Under the pieces are notes generated by a model, which saw only the letters and a program-made list of their open reading frames with translations, was not told where the DNA came from and did not search any database. Positions 1 through 8,545 of a stretch of DNA of 25,170 bases are shown here, one piece after another (position 1 is the stretch's first letter; each line of letters begins with the position of its first letter). The stretch is from an uncultured beta proteobacterium (GTDB lineage Bacteria; Pseudomonadota; Gammaproteobacteria; Burkholderiales; Burkholderiaceae_C): positions 1 through 25,170 of the forward strand of contig CAJASG010000620.1 of the NCBI GenBank assembly GCA_903944555.1. Direction: 5' to 3'. Position numbers and translations under genes: made by a program.

Positions 1-243
1 CTGTTGCTGCTGGACGAACCTTCCATGGGGCTGGCACCCCTGCTGGTGGAAGAGGTCTTCAATGTCATCAAGACGCTGAAGTCTCAGGGCATGACGATTC
101 TTCTGGTGGAGCAAAACGCCTTTGCCGCGCTGGCCATTGCCGACCGTGGCTATGTGTTGGAAACCGGCGCGGTGACGCTAACAGGCACTGGTGAAGCCCT
201 TATCCACAACGAACAAGTGCGCGCCGCCTACCTGGGCATGTAA
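1..243 (+). CDS. livF: Branched-chain-type ABC transporter ATP-binding protein, C-terminal part
   Basis: Partial gene entering from the left edge in frame 1; 80 codons remain before the TAA at 241-243. The first residues are the Walker B region ([12 protein letters not shown]), followed by the H-loop region (ILLVEQN) and the usual short tail ([18 protein letters not shown]...AYLGM). The phrases '[13 protein letters not shown]' and 'LVEQNA' are typical of LivF, the second ATPase of branched-chain amino acid/amide-type importers, which drives uptake at the inner membrane. It lies 49 nt upstream of paaN on the same strand, and a matching periplasmic binding protein is encoded inside the operon at 7374-8519. 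The transporter may therefore carry phenylacetate or a related aromatic acid. The family call is firm; the substrate is inferred from context only. Confidence 0.9.
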   Translation: MLLLDEPSMGLAPLLVEEVFNVIKTLKSQGMTILLVEQNAFAALAIADRGYVLETGAVTLTGTGEALIHNEQVRAAYLGM

Positions 244-292
244 GCCCCTGCGCAGCTTGCCGATTTCAAGACAGATTAATTAGGACGAATCC

Positions 293-1960
293 ATGACCCA
301 TCCACTCTTTGATAAGCACCAAGCCCGGCTGCAGGCAGCACTGGACGCCATCAGCAGCCGCGGCTACTGGTCTGCCTATGCAGAAATGCCAAGCCCCAAG
401 GTCTATGGCGAGACCGCTGCTGCCGAAGGCAAGACCGCGTTCGACGCGCAACTTGGACAACGCTTTGCCTTGCAGCAACCCGGCACACAAACCTGGGCCG
501 GTGGTGAGCATTCGCCCTACGGCGTGGCACTGGACGTGCAATATCCGGTGTGCGATCCCCAGGCCTTGATTGACGCCGGCCAAGCCGCGATGCCGGAATG
601 GCAGTCACTGGGTGTGCAGGGCCGCACCGGCCTGTGCATCGAGATGCTGGAGCGTCTGAACCAAAACAGTTTTGAACTGGCCCATGCCGTGATGATGACC
701 ACCGGTCAGGGCTGGATGATGGCTTTCCAGGCGGGAGCCGCGCACGCGCAGGACCGCGGTCTGGAAGCCGTCGCCTACGCTTACCGCGAGCAGCGCTTTG
801 TGCCCACCGAGACCTTGTGGGAAAAGCCGCAAGGCAAAAACCCGCCGATTCGCATGCAAAAGCATTTCGAGATCGTGGGCCGTGGCGTTGCGGTCGTGGT
901 CGGTTGTGGCACCTTCCCGACTTGGAACACCTATCCCGGTTTGTTCGCCGCCCTGGCCACCGGCAATGCCGTGATCGTCAAGCCGCATGAGCAGGCCATT
1001 CTGCCGGCGGCCATCACGGTCCGCATTCTGCGCGCGGTGCTGGTTGATGCGGGCCTGAGCCCCGACCTTGTGAGCCTATGCGTGCCCGCCAATCAGCAGA
1101 CCACGCAAGCCCTGGTCACGCACGCGGCCGTCAAGTCGGTGGATTTCACTGGAAGCAATACCTTTGGCACCTGGTTGATAGACCACTGCCGCCAAGCCCA
1201 GGTGTATGCAGAGCTGGCGGGCGTCAACACCATCGTCATCGACTCCACGGATGCCTACCAGGCCATGCTGCGTAACCTGGCCTTTAGCCTGTCGTTGTAT
1301 TCGGGCCAGATGTGCACCACGTCCCAGTTGCTGGTGGTGCCCGCCGGCGGTATTGCCACCGACGAAGGCCCCAAAAGCTATGAGCAAGTCTGTGCCGATC
1401 TGGCGACAGCCATCGACGCGGCCCTTGCAAAACCCGAGGTGGCTTGCGCCGTCTTGGGTGCCATCCAGTCGAGCACCACCGTGGCGCGCATTGACCACGC
1501 CAACAGCGGCGCACTCGGCACCGTGGTGCGTGCGGCGCAGACCCTGCACAACCCCGAATTCCCCGAGGCCGTGGTGCGCTCGCCGGTGCTGTTGGCTGTG
1601 GATGCCAGTGCAGAGGCCGCCTACATGGAAGAGCGCTTTGGGCCCATCACCTTTGTCGTCAAAGCCGCCGACACCACAGCCGCGACTGCATTGGCCGAGC
1701 GCATCGTCAGCATTCATGGCGCGCTGACGTTGGCGGTGTATTCCACGCACAGCGCGGTGGTCGACGCGATGACCCAAGCCAGCTGGAATGCGAAGGTGGC
1801 CTTGTCCATCAACCTCACCGGCGGCGTGTTTGTCAACCAGTCATCGGCCTTCTCCGATTACCACGGCACCGGTGGCAACCCGGCCGCCAATGCATCGTAT
1901 TGCGACTCGGCTTTTGTGGCCAATCGCTTCCGCGTGATCCAGCGCCGTTACCACGTCTAA
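293..1960 (+). CDS. paaN: Phenylacetic acid degradation protein PaaN (aldehyde dehydrogenase family)
   Basis: A 555-residue aldehyde-dehydrogenase-superfamily protein that matches the PaaN form found in betaproteobacterial phenylacetate operons. Visible landmarks are a cofactor-binding stretch (GNAVIVKPHE), the FTGS motif (VDFTGSNTFG), the general-base Glu307 in ELAGVN and the nucleophile Cys341 in SGQMCTT (numbers from codon counting). The N-terminal about 150 residues are longer than in ordinary ALDHs, as is usual for this subfamily. An AGGA ribosome site lies about 10 nt before the ATG. It would oxidise an aldehyde intermediate in the cytoplasm, but the operon also has the bifunctional PaaZ at 13228-15267, so its exact substrate is uncertain. 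It is followed after 9 nt by paaG. Confidence 0.88.
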   Translation: MTHPLFDKHQARLQAALDAISSRGYWSAYAEMPSPKVYGETAAAEGKTAFDAQLGQRFALQQPGTQTWAGGEHSPYGVALDVQYPVCDPQALIDAGQAAMPEWQSLGVQGRTGLCIEMLERLNQNSFELAHAVMMTTGQGWMMAFQAGAAHAQDRGLEAVAYAYREQRFVPTETLWEKPQGKNPPIRMQKHFEIVGRGVAVVVGCGTFPTWNTYPGLFAALATGNAVIVKPHEQAILPAAITVRILRAVLVDAGLSPDLVSLCVPANQQTTQALVTHAAVKSVDFTGSNTFGTWLIDHCRQAQVYAELAGVNTIVIDSTDAYQAMLRNLAFSLSLYSGQMCTTSQLLVVPAGGIATDEGPKSYEQVCADLATAIDAALAKPEVACAVLGAIQSSTTVARIDHANSGALGTVVRAAQTLHNPEFPEAVVRSPVLLAVDASAEAAYMEERFGPITFVVKAADTTAATALAERIVSIHGALTLAVYSTHSAVVDAMTQASWNAKVALSINLTGGVFVNQSSAFSDYHGTGGNPAANASYCDSAFVANRFRVIQRRYHV

Positions 1961-1969
1961 GGAACCACC

Positions 1970-2761
1970 ATGGACTACCAGAACATCCGCTTTGACGTCG
2001 CAGCCGGCGTGGCCCGTCTGACTTTGAGTCGCCCAGACAAGCTCAATAGCTTTACTGGCGCCATGCACGCCGAACTGCGCGACGCACTTGACAGCATTCA
2101 AGCCGACAAAAGCATTCGCGTGCTGGTGGTTACCGGTGCTGGCCGTGCCTTCTGTGCCGGCCAGGATCTGGCCGACCCCGACATGGTCATGGGTAACGCA
2201 GCGCCGGACATTGGCAATGTGGTAGAGCAGAACTACAAGCCGCTGATCCTGCGCCTGCAAAATCTTCGCGTACCCACTGTGGCCATGGTCAATGGTGTTG
2301 CTGCCGGTGCAGGTGCCAGCCTGGCCCTGGCTTGCGACCTGGTAATTGCAGGCAAGTCCGCTTCCTTTTTACAGGCCTTCAGCAAGATCGGCTTGATTCC
2401 GGATACCGGCGGCACCTGGTTCCTGCCGCAACGCGTGGGCATGGCACGCGCTATGGGCTTAGCCCTGCTGGCCGACAAACTGCCGGCTGAAAAGGCCGCC
2501 GAGTGGGGTCTGATTTGGCAGGTCGTAGAAGACGCGGCGCTGGCATCCACGGTGGCTGCACTGGCTTCGCAATTAGCGAGCATGCCGACCAAGGCGTTGG
2601 TGCGTACGCGTCAAGCAATGCAAGCTGCTCCGATGCACACGCTTGAGCAGCAACTCTCGATGGAAGGTGGCTTTATGCGTGAACTGGGCTGGAGTCCCGA
2701 CTATGCCGAAGGTGTCGCCGCCTTCATGGAAAAGCGTGCACCGCGATTCACTGGAAACTGA
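1970..2761 (+). CDS. paaG: PaaG: 2-(1,2-epoxy-1,2-dihydrophenyl)acetyl-CoA isomerase (crotonase family)
   Basis: A 263-residue crotonase-fold protein. In the known pathway PaaG isomerises the ring-1,2-epoxide of phenylacetyl-CoA to the seven-membered oxepin-CoA and later moves a double bond during beta-oxidation. The sequence shows the oxyanion-hole segments (FCAGQDL and NGVAAGAGASLALACD) and the PaaG-type acid Asp145 in LIPDTGGTWFLP, where hydratases have a different layout. The crotonase Glu of the GGGCE-type motif is absent (GAGAS), as expected for this isomerase. An AAGGA site precedes the ATG. The downstream gene paaH begins only 4 nt after its stop, indicating translational coupling. 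Confidence 0.92.
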   Translation: MDYQNIRFDVAAGVARLTLSRPDKLNSFTGAMHAELRDALDSIQADKSIRVLVVTGAGRAFCAGQDLADPDMVMGNAAPDIGNVVEQNYKPLILRLQNLRVPTVAMVNGVAAGAGASLALACDLVIAGKSASFLQAFSKIGLIPDTGGTWFLPQRVGMARAMGLALLADKLPAEKAAEWGLIWQVVEDAALASTVAALASQLASMPTKALVRTRQAMQAAPMHTLEQQLSMEGGFMRELGWSPDYAEGVAAFMEKRAPRFTGN

Positions 2762-2765
2762 TGTG

Positions 2766-4292
2766 ATGACCCAAGCTCTTTCCAAAGACGCCCTCGTGGC
2801 AGTGGTCGGTGCCGGCGCGATGGGTGCGGGCATTGCGCAAGTGGCTGCGGTGGCGGGGCACCGGGTTCTGCTGCTCGACAACCGACCAGATGCCGCCCAG
2901 GCCGCGATTGACGGCCTGCGTGCGCAACTTGACAAGTTGGCCGCCAAGGGAAAGCTCACGGTTGATGCGGCTCAGGCTGCCTCCCAACGTCTGCAGGCTG
3001 TTACGCAACTCAGCGACTTGGCAGGAGTGGATCTGGTGGTCGAAGCCATTGTGGAAAGTCTGACCGTTAAGCAAAGCCTTTTTGCCGACCTGGAGGCGTT
3101 GGTGTCTGCCGACTGTATTTTTGGCAGCAACACATCATCGATCTCGATTACCGCCATCGGCTCAGCCTTGAAGCATCCGCGGCGTCTGGCCGGTTTGCAT
3201 TTCTTTAACCCCGCGCCGGTGATGGCGCTGGTGGAAGTGGTCAGTGGTTTGGCGACCGACTTGCTCGTGGCCGAAACGCTGTTTGCCACGGCCACAGCAT
3301 GGGGCAAGACGGCAGTGCACGCCAAGTCAACGCCCGGATTTATCGTCAACCGTGTGGCCCGCCCGTATTATGCCGAAGCCTTGCGCCTGCGCACCGAAGG
3401 CGCGGCAGACTGCGCCACACTAGATGCGGTGATGCGCGAATCCGGTGGCTTTCGCATGGGGCCGTTCGAGTTAATGGACATGATCGGTCTGGACGTCAAC
3501 TTCGCCGTGACCCGCTCGGTCTGGAATGCCTATTTCAACGACCCGCGCTACCTCCCATCGCTGTTCCAGCAAGACCTGGTCGATGCAGGATACCTGGGCA
3601 AGAAGAGCGGTCGTGGCTATTACGACTACCGCGAGGGGGCAGCCAAGCCCCTGCCACAAACCGAGCCGCGCCACACTGCACCAACGCGCCTCGTGGTGTG
3701 TGGCGAAGCCCCCGCAGCGCAAGCGCTGGTCGCGCGCCTGCAAACTGCTGGCGTCAGCTTTGACCGTGCCGCTTCTATCGACGGCCGCATTGCTGAAGCC
3801 GATGACGCCGTGCTGTTCGTGACGGATGGCCGCAGCGCCACCCAGCGCGCCTTTGACGCCGGCATTGGCAATACCGTGGTAATCGATCTGGCGCTGGATT
3901 ACCACAAGGCCACCCGCGTCGCCATGGCCCATTCTGGCCAGTGCAGCGAGTCCGCATTCAAGGCCGCCTGCGCCCTGTTGCAGGCCTGTGGTGCACAGGT
4001 CTCGCGCCTCGCCGATGTGCCGGGCTTGGCCGTCATGCGCACGGTCGCCATGCTGGCCAACGAGGCTGCCGACGCTGTGTACCAGGGCGTGTGCACGGCG
4101 CGTGCAGCCGACGATGCCATGCGCCTGGGCGTGAACTACCCTGCAGGCCCGCTCGCCTGGGCCGACCAGGTGGGCCTAGCCGTCATCCAGCGGGTGCTGG
4201 CCCATTTAAACGCCTGCTATGGCGAAGACCGTTACCGCATTTCGCCGCTGATCCAGCGGCAGGTTTATCAAGGAAAGAACATCCATGACTGA
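2766..4292 (+). CDS. paaH: PaaH: 3-hydroxyadipyl-CoA dehydrogenase
   Basis: A 508-residue NAD-dependent 3-hydroxyacyl-CoA dehydrogenase. It oxidises 3-hydroxyadipyl-CoA to 3-oxoadipyl-CoA, the substrate of PaaJ. The N-terminal Rossmann motif is GAGAMG (residues 15-20), and the catalytic His145 sits in LHFFNPAPVMALVEVV. The first C-terminal dimerisation domain (VNRVARPYYAEALRL... FELMDMIGLDV) is followed by a second, partial copy near the C-terminus (GLAVMRTVAMLANEAADAV... GVNYPAGPLAWAD), the usual PaaH layout. The ATG at 2766 was chosen because an earlier in-frame ATG at 2643 lies deep inside paaG and adds 41 residues not seen in the family. There is no clear ribosome site, so coupling to paaG is likely. 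The end overlaps paaI by 8 nt. Confidence 0.93.
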   Translation: MTQALSKDALVAVVGAGAMGAGIAQVAAVAGHRVLLLDNRPDAAQAAIDGLRAQLDKLAAKGKLTVDAAQAASQRLQAVTQLSDLAGVDLVVEAIVESLTVKQSLFADLEALVSADCIFGSNTSSISITAIGSALKHPRRLAGLHFFNPAPVMALVEVVSGLATDLLVAETLFATATAWGKTAVHAKSTPGFIVNRVARPYYAEALRLRTEGAADCATLDAVMRESGGFRMGPFELMDMIGLDVNFAVTRSVWNAYFNDPRYLPSLFQQDLVDAGYLGKKSGRGYYDYREGAAKPLPQTEPRHTAPTRLVVCGEAPAAQALVARLQTAGVSFDRAASIDGRIAEADDAVLFVTDGRSATQRAFDAGIGNTVVIDLALDYHKATRVAMAHSGQCSESAFKAACALLQACGAQVSRLADVPGLAVMRTVAMLANEAADAVYQGVCTARAADDAMRLGVNYPAGPLAWADQVGLAVIQRVLAHLNACYGEDRYRISPLIQRQVYQGKNIHD

Positions 4293-4758
4293 ACACGCCC
4301 CCACTCCCGAATTGTCGCCCGCAGAGGCGCAGCAATTAGCGCAAGACGCGGCTGCCGCCATGTGGTCGCGCGACCACGCCGCGCAGGCGCTGGGCATGGC
4401 GATTGCCGAGGTTGCACCCGGCAGTTCGCGCCTGACCATGGCGGTGCGCCAGGACATGGTCAATGGCCACGCCATTTGCCATGGCGGCATGCTGTTCGCC
4501 CTGGCCGACACTGCCTTTGCCTACGCCTGCAATAGCTACAACCTCAACACGGTGGCTTCGGCCTGCAGCATCGATTTTCTGGCCCCGGCCCATCTGGGCG
4601 ACAGCCTGGTCGCCGTGGCCGTCGAGCGTGCGCAAGGTCGGCGCGCCGGCGTCTATGACGTCAGCGTCAGCACCGCAGCGGGTAAGACCGTAGCACTGTT
4701 CCGTGGCAAGTCGGCGCGCATCCAGGGCGAGGTGATTGCCAGCTTTGCGCAGGCCTGA
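4285..4758 (+). CDS. paaI: PaaI: hydroxyphenylacetyl-CoA thioesterase (hotdog fold)
   Basis: A 157-residue hotdog thioesterase. The signature NGHAICHGGMLFALADTAFAYACNS is the PaaI active-site region, with the probable catalytic Asp75 in LADTAFAYA (codon count). In known systems PaaI hydrolyses ring-hydroxylated phenylacetyl-CoA esters and so frees CoA when dead-end products build up. The start overlaps the last 8 nt of paaH and has a good AAGGAAAG ribosome site inside the paaH end. The operon has a second CoA-salvage thioesterase, PaaY, at its other end. Confidence 0.93.
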   Translation: MTEHAPTPELSPAEAQQLAQDAAAAMWSRDHAAQALGMAIAEVAPGSSRLTMAVRQDMVNGHAICHGGMLFALADTAFAYACNSYNLNTVASACSIDFLAPAHLGDSLVAVAVERAQGRRAGVYDVSVSTAAGKTVALFRGKSARIQGEVIASFAQA

Positions 4759-4804
4759 GCCAGCCATTTACTCAAGCATAAAAACATAACCTGCAGGACA
4801 CACC

Positions 4805-6130
4805 ATGACCGTCAAATTTCCACAGCCCGGTGAACTCGAAGCCATTGAAACCGCCAGCCGCGACGAAATTTCAGCGCTGCAGCTTGAGCGCCTGAAATGG
4901 TCGCTGCGCCATGCCTATGACAACGTGCCTTTTCACCGCAAGGCCTTTGACGACAAGGGTGTTCACCCGGACGACCTGAAGACCCTGGCCGATCTGTCCA
5001 AGTTTCCCTTCATGACCAAGATCGCCCTGCGCGACAACTACCCGTTCGGGCTGTTTGCCGTGCCACGCGAGGAAATCGTGCGCCTGCATGCATCGAGTGG
5101 TACCACCGGAAAATCGATCGTGGTGGGTTATACCGCGCAGGACATTGACAACTGGGCCAATCTGGTCGCGCGCTCCATCCGAGCCGCCGGTGGCCGCAAG
5201 GGCGACATGCTGCACAACGCCTATGGCTACGGCATGTTCACGGGCGGTCTGGGTGCGCACTATGGCGCTGAGCGTCTAGGCTGCACCGTGGTGCCCATGT
5301 CCGGGGGGCAGACCGAAAAGCAGGTGGCACAGATTCTGGATTTCCAGCCACAGATCATCATGGTCACGCCCTCCTACTCACTGGTAATTGCCGAAGAGTT
5401 CGAGCGCCAGGGCGTAAAGCCAGAAGACATCTCGCTGAAGGTTGGAATCTTCGGTGCCGAGCCCTGGGGTGAGGGCATGCGCTCTGAAATTGAACGCAAG
5501 CTGGGCATTGACGCCATCGATATTTATGGCCTGACTGAAGTGATGGGCCCGGGCGTGGCCTGCGAATGCATCGAGTCCAAAGACGGACCGGTCATATGGG
5601 AAGACCACTTCTACCCAGAGATCATCAACCCCGAAACTGGCGAGGTTGTTGCTGATGGGGAGGACGGCGAACTGGTGTTTACTTCGCTTACCAAACAGGC
5701 TTTCCCGGTCATCCGTTACCGCACCCGTGACCTGACCCGACTGCTTGCACCCACCTCGCGCTCTTTCCGTCGCATGGGCAAGATCACCGGCCGATCGGAC
5801 GACATGTTGATCGTGCGTGGCGTCAATGTGTTTCCTTCGCAAATTGAAGAGCAGATCCTGCGCGACAAGCGCCTCTCGGGCAACTACCAGGTGGTGCTGA
5901 CTCGTGACGGCCCGCTGGATAACCTCGAAGTGCGTTGCGAGGTGCAGCGCGAGATCTCCGCCAATTTGAGCCAGTTTTTGATCGCAGCCATTGCCAAAGA
6001 ACTGCAACACCACATCAAGACCAACGTGGGTGTCTCCACCCGCATCACGGTCATGCCTTTTGAAGGCATCCCCCGCACGCTTACTGGCAAAGCCCGCCGC
6101 GTAATCGACGAACGCCCAAAATTAGTTTGA
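4805..6130 (+). CDS. paaK: PaaK: phenylacetate-CoA ligase (AMP-forming)
   Basis: A 441-residue ANL-superfamily adenylating enzyme, the normal PaaK length. It converts phenylacetate, ATP and CoA to phenylacetyl-CoA, the first step of the pathway, in the cytoplasm. The ATP-binding P-loop is SSGTTGK near residues 97-103. The later motifs IYGLTEVMGPGVACEC and the hinge GRSDDMLIVRGVNVFPSQIEE are characteristic of PaaK. Near the C-terminus GIPRTLTGKARR contains a PX4GK motif; its lysine (Lys429) is the adenylation lysine and a type of site acetylated by Pat enzymes. A CAGGA site precedes the ATG. The stop overlaps a possible TTG start of the next gene. Confidence 0.95.
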   Translation: MTVKFPQPGELEAIETASRDEISALQLERLKWSLRHAYDNVPFHRKAFDDKGVHPDDLKTLADLSKFPFMTKIALRDNYPFGLFAVPREEIVRLHASSGTTGKSIVVGYTAQDIDNWANLVARSIRAAGGRKGDMLHNAYGYGMFTGGLGAHYGAERLGCTVVPMSGGQTEKQVAQILDFQPQIIMVTPSYSLVIAEEFERQGVKPEDISLKVGIFGAEPWGEGMRSEIERKLGIDAIDIYGLTEVMGPGVACECIESKDGPVIWEDHFYPEIINPETGEVVADGEDGELVFTSLTKQAFPVIRYRTRDLTRLLAPTSRSFRRMGKITGRSDDMLIVRGVNVFPSQIEEQILRDKRLSGNYQVVLTRDGPLDNLEVRCEVQREISANLSQFLIAAIAKELQHHIKTNVGVSTRITVMPFEGIPRTLTGKARRVIDERPKLV

Positions 6131-6141
6131 AAGAAGAATTC

Positions 6142-7347
6142 ATGATTGATGCTCTGATTTGCGATGCTATCCGCACGCCCATAGGTCGTTACGGCGGTGC
6201 CTTGGCCACCCTGCGCCCTGATGACCTGGGCGCTGTGCCTTTGAAGGCGCTGATGCAGCGCAATCCCACCGTGGATTGGACTGCTGTGGACGACATCCTC
6301 TATGGCTGCGCCAACCAGGCAGGTGAAGACAACCGCAATGTGGCGCGCATGTCCGGCCTGCTGGCTGGCTTGCCGGTGGAAGTGCCCGGCACCACCCTGA
6401 ACCGTCTGTGCGGCTCAGGCATGGATGCCGTGGGCCTGGCTGCGCGTTCCATTAAGTCGGGCGAAACGCAATTAATGATCGCTGGTGGCGTGGAGAGCAT
6501 GTCGCGCGCACCCTTTGTGATGGGCAAGGCCGAAAGCGCCTTCTCGCGCAATGCGGCCATTTTTGACACCACCATCGGCTGGCGCTTTGTCAACCCCTTG
6601 ATGAAGGCCCTGTACGGTGTCGACTCCATGCCGCAAACCGCCGATAACGTGGCTGCAGACTTCAAAGTGTCACGCGCTGATCAAGACGCCTTTGCCGTGC
6701 GCTCGCAGCAGCGCTGGGCAGCAGCCCATGCGGCCGGTCGCTTTATGGACGAGCTGGTGCCCGTTGTGATGCCGCGTAAAAAGGGCGACCCCATCGTCTT
6801 CGATACCGACGAGCACCCGCGCCCCGACACCACACTGGAGATGCTGGCCAAACTCAAGGGCGTTAACGGATCTGATCTTTCGGTCACGGCCGGAAATGCC
6901 TCGGGTGTCAACGATGGCGCCTGCGCCGTACTGCTTGCTTCACCCACAGCTGCCGCGCGCTACAACCTGACACCCAAGGCACGCGTGCTGGGCATGGCCA
7001 CCGTCGGCCTAGCACCGCGCATCATGGGTTTTGGCCCCGCACCCGCCGTGCGCAAGGTACTGCAGCAAACAGGTTTGAGCCTAGCGCAAATGGATGTGAT
7101 CGAACTGAACGAAGCCTTTGCTGCCCAAGGCTTGGCCGTGCTGCGCGATCTGGGACTGGCGGACGACGATGCCCGCGTCAACCCGAATGGCGGCGCCATC
7201 GCCATGGGCCATCCACTGGGTATGAGCGGTGCGCGCTTGGTCACCACAGCCATGTACGAACTGACCCGCCGTAATGGCCGCTACGCACTGTGCACCATGT
7301 GCATCGGCGTGGGGCAGGGCATCGCCATGGTTATTGAAAAAATTTGA
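6142..7347 (+). CDS. paaJ: PaaJ: 3-oxoadipyl-CoA/3-oxo-5,6-dehydrosuberyl-CoA thiolase
   Basis: A 401-residue thiolase. The N-terminus (MIDALICDAIRTPIGRYGGAL) is typical of 3-oxoadipyl-CoA thiolases of the PcaF/PaaJ group. The catalytic residues by codon count are Cys90 (RLCGSGMDAV), His357 (MGHPLGMSGAR) and Cys387 (TMCIGVGQG). It cleaves 3-oxoadipyl-CoA to acetyl-CoA and succinyl-CoA, and in the paa pathway also the C8 intermediate. An in-frame TTG at 6127 overlaps the paaK stop, but the ATG at 6142 has a ribosome-like GAAAGAAG just upstream and gives the standard N-terminus. PcaF of the beta-ketoadipate route is nearly identical in type; the operon context decides for PaaJ. Confidence 0.92.
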   Translation: MIDALICDAIRTPIGRYGGALATLRPDDLGAVPLKALMQRNPTVDWTAVDDILYGCANQAGEDNRNVARMSGLLAGLPVEVPGTTLNRLCGSGMDAVGLAARSIKSGETQLMIAGGVESMSRAPFVMGKAESAFSRNAAIFDTTIGWRFVNPLMKALYGVDSMPQTADNVAADFKVSRADQDAFAVRSQQRWAAAHAAGRFMDELVPVVMPRKKGDPIVFDTDEHPRPDTTLEMLAKLKGVNGSDLSVTAGNASGVNDGACAVLLASPTAAARYNLTPKARVLGMATVGLAPRIMGFGPAPAVRKVLQQTGLSLAQMDVIELNEAFAAQGLAVLRDLGLADDDARVNPNGGAIAMGHPLGMSGARLVTTAMYELTRRNGRYALCTMCIGVGQGIAMVIEKI

Positions 7348-7373
7348 TTCCAACCACCAAAAGGAGACTTCCC

Positions 7374-8519
7374 ATGATTTCACGCTTCAAGAAACTCGTT
7401 ACCGCAGGCACCCTGGTTCTCACGGCCTGCACGGTATTTGCTGCAGACCCGATCAAGATCGGTTCCGTGTTGTCCGTGACTGGCCCTGCCGGTTACCTGG
7501 GTGACCCCGAACTCAAGACCCTGCAGATGCTGGTGGAAGACATCAACAAAAAAGGTGGAGTTCTGGGCCGCCAGTTGGAACTGGTCCACTACGACGATGG
7601 CAGCGATGCGAGCAAGGCCAACGGCTTCGGCAAGCGCCTGATTGACGATGACAAGGTGGACATCATTGTCGGTGGCACTACTACCGGTGCCACGATGTCC
7701 ATGGCGCCGCTGGTCGAGAAGGCTGGCATCCCTTTCATCTCGCTGGCAGGTGCCGTGGTCGTCATCGAGCCGGTCAAGAAGTTTGTCTTCAAGACCCCGC
7801 ACACTGATCGCATGGCTGCCGAAAAAGTTTTTGAAGATATGAAAAAGCGCGGCATTAGCAAGGTGGCCTTGCTGTCCGAGACCAGCGGATTTGGCCAGTC
7901 CGGCCGCAAAGAAACCGAAGGCGTTGCCGGCAAGTACGGCATCACCTTGGTGGCCAATGAAACCTACGGCCCCAAGGACACCGACATGGGCCCGCAGCTC
8001 ACCAAGATTCGCAACACGCCCGGGGTTGAAGCCGTGTTCATCTTCGGCCTGGGACAGGGTCCAGCCATTGCCACCAAGGGTTACAAGCAGTTGGGCATCA
8101 CCTTGCCGCTGTACCACGCCCACGGTGTGGCGTCGGACGACTTCATCAAGCTGGCCGGCCCTGCCGCCGAGGGTGTGCGACTGCCCACCTCGGCCCTGCT
8201 GGCACCGGACAAACTGGCGGCCAACGACCCGCAGCGCCCAGTGGCCGAAGGTTACACCAAGGCCTTCATGGCCAAGTACAAGACCGATGTGTCGGCCTTT
8301 GGTGGCTACGCCTATGACGGCCTGAGCCTGGCAGTAGACGCCATCAAGCGTGCCGGATCCACCGACAAGGCCCGGGTGCGCGATGCTCTTGAGGCCACCA
8401 AGGGCTTTGTCGGCACCGGCGGCATTTTTAATATGTCGGCCACTGACCACATGGGCCTGGACCTCTCAGCCTTTCGCATGTTCGAAATCAAGAACGGCGA
8501 ATGGGTTCTGTCCAAGTAA
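7374..8519 (+). CDS. ABC transporter periplasmic substrate-binding protein (type 1 fold, LivK-like)
   Basis: A 381-residue exported binding protein of the branched-chain amino acid/aromatic acid type (Peripla_BP_6 fold). It has a basic-hydrophobic signal peptide with a likely signal peptidase I cut after Ala23 (TVFA/ADPIKIG). Cys19 in LTAC also fits a lipobox, so a lipoprotein form cannot be excluded. The mature start 'IKIGSVLSVTGPAGYLGDPELKTLQMLVEDINKKGGVLG' is classic for the family. The ATG at 7374 was preferred to the TTG at 7344 because AAGGAG lies 8 nt upstream and a signal peptide follows directly. Being embedded between paaJ and the paaF-type gene suggests capture of phenylacetate or another aromatic acid for the LivF-type transporter; the ligand is inferred. 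Confidence 0.88.
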   Translation: MISRFKKLVTAGTLVLTACTVFAADPIKIGSVLSVTGPAGYLGDPELKTLQMLVEDINKKGGVLGRQLELVHYDDGSDASKANGFGKRLIDDDKVDIIVGGTTTGATMSMAPLVEKAGIPFISLAGAVVVIEPVKKFVFKTPHTDRMAAEKVFEDMKKRGISKVALLSETSGFGQSGRKETEGVAGKYGITLVANETYGPKDTDMGPQLTKIRNTPGVEAVFIFGLGQGPAIATKGYKQLGITLPLYHAHGVASDDFIKLAGPAAEGVRLPTSALLAPDKLAANDPQRPVAEGYTKAFMAKYKTDVSAFGGYAYDGLSLAVDAIKRAGSTDKARVRDALEATKGFVGTGGIFNMSATDHMGLDLSAFRMFEIKNGEWVLSK

Positions 8520-8545
8520 ACCTTGCATCACAGCAGCACGTCACC

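Noticed and set aside
2643..2765. 41-codon N-terminal extension of PaaH
   Set aside because: It lies wholly inside paaG in another frame and adds residues before the Rossmann motif that the family lacks; the ATG at 2766 fits.
7380..8450. 356-codon open frame on the - strand opposite the ABC binding protein gene
   Set aside because: It is the antisense shadow of a gene with a signal peptide, strong ribosome site and clear family match; the antisense product has no recognisable domain. Similar long shadows at 1076-1777, 5378-6013 and 12064-12990 come from GC-rich codon bias.
8501..8545. Earlier ATG for the paaF-type gene
   Set aside because: It overlaps the end of the binding-protein gene and adds 15 residues before the conserved crotonase N-terminus.
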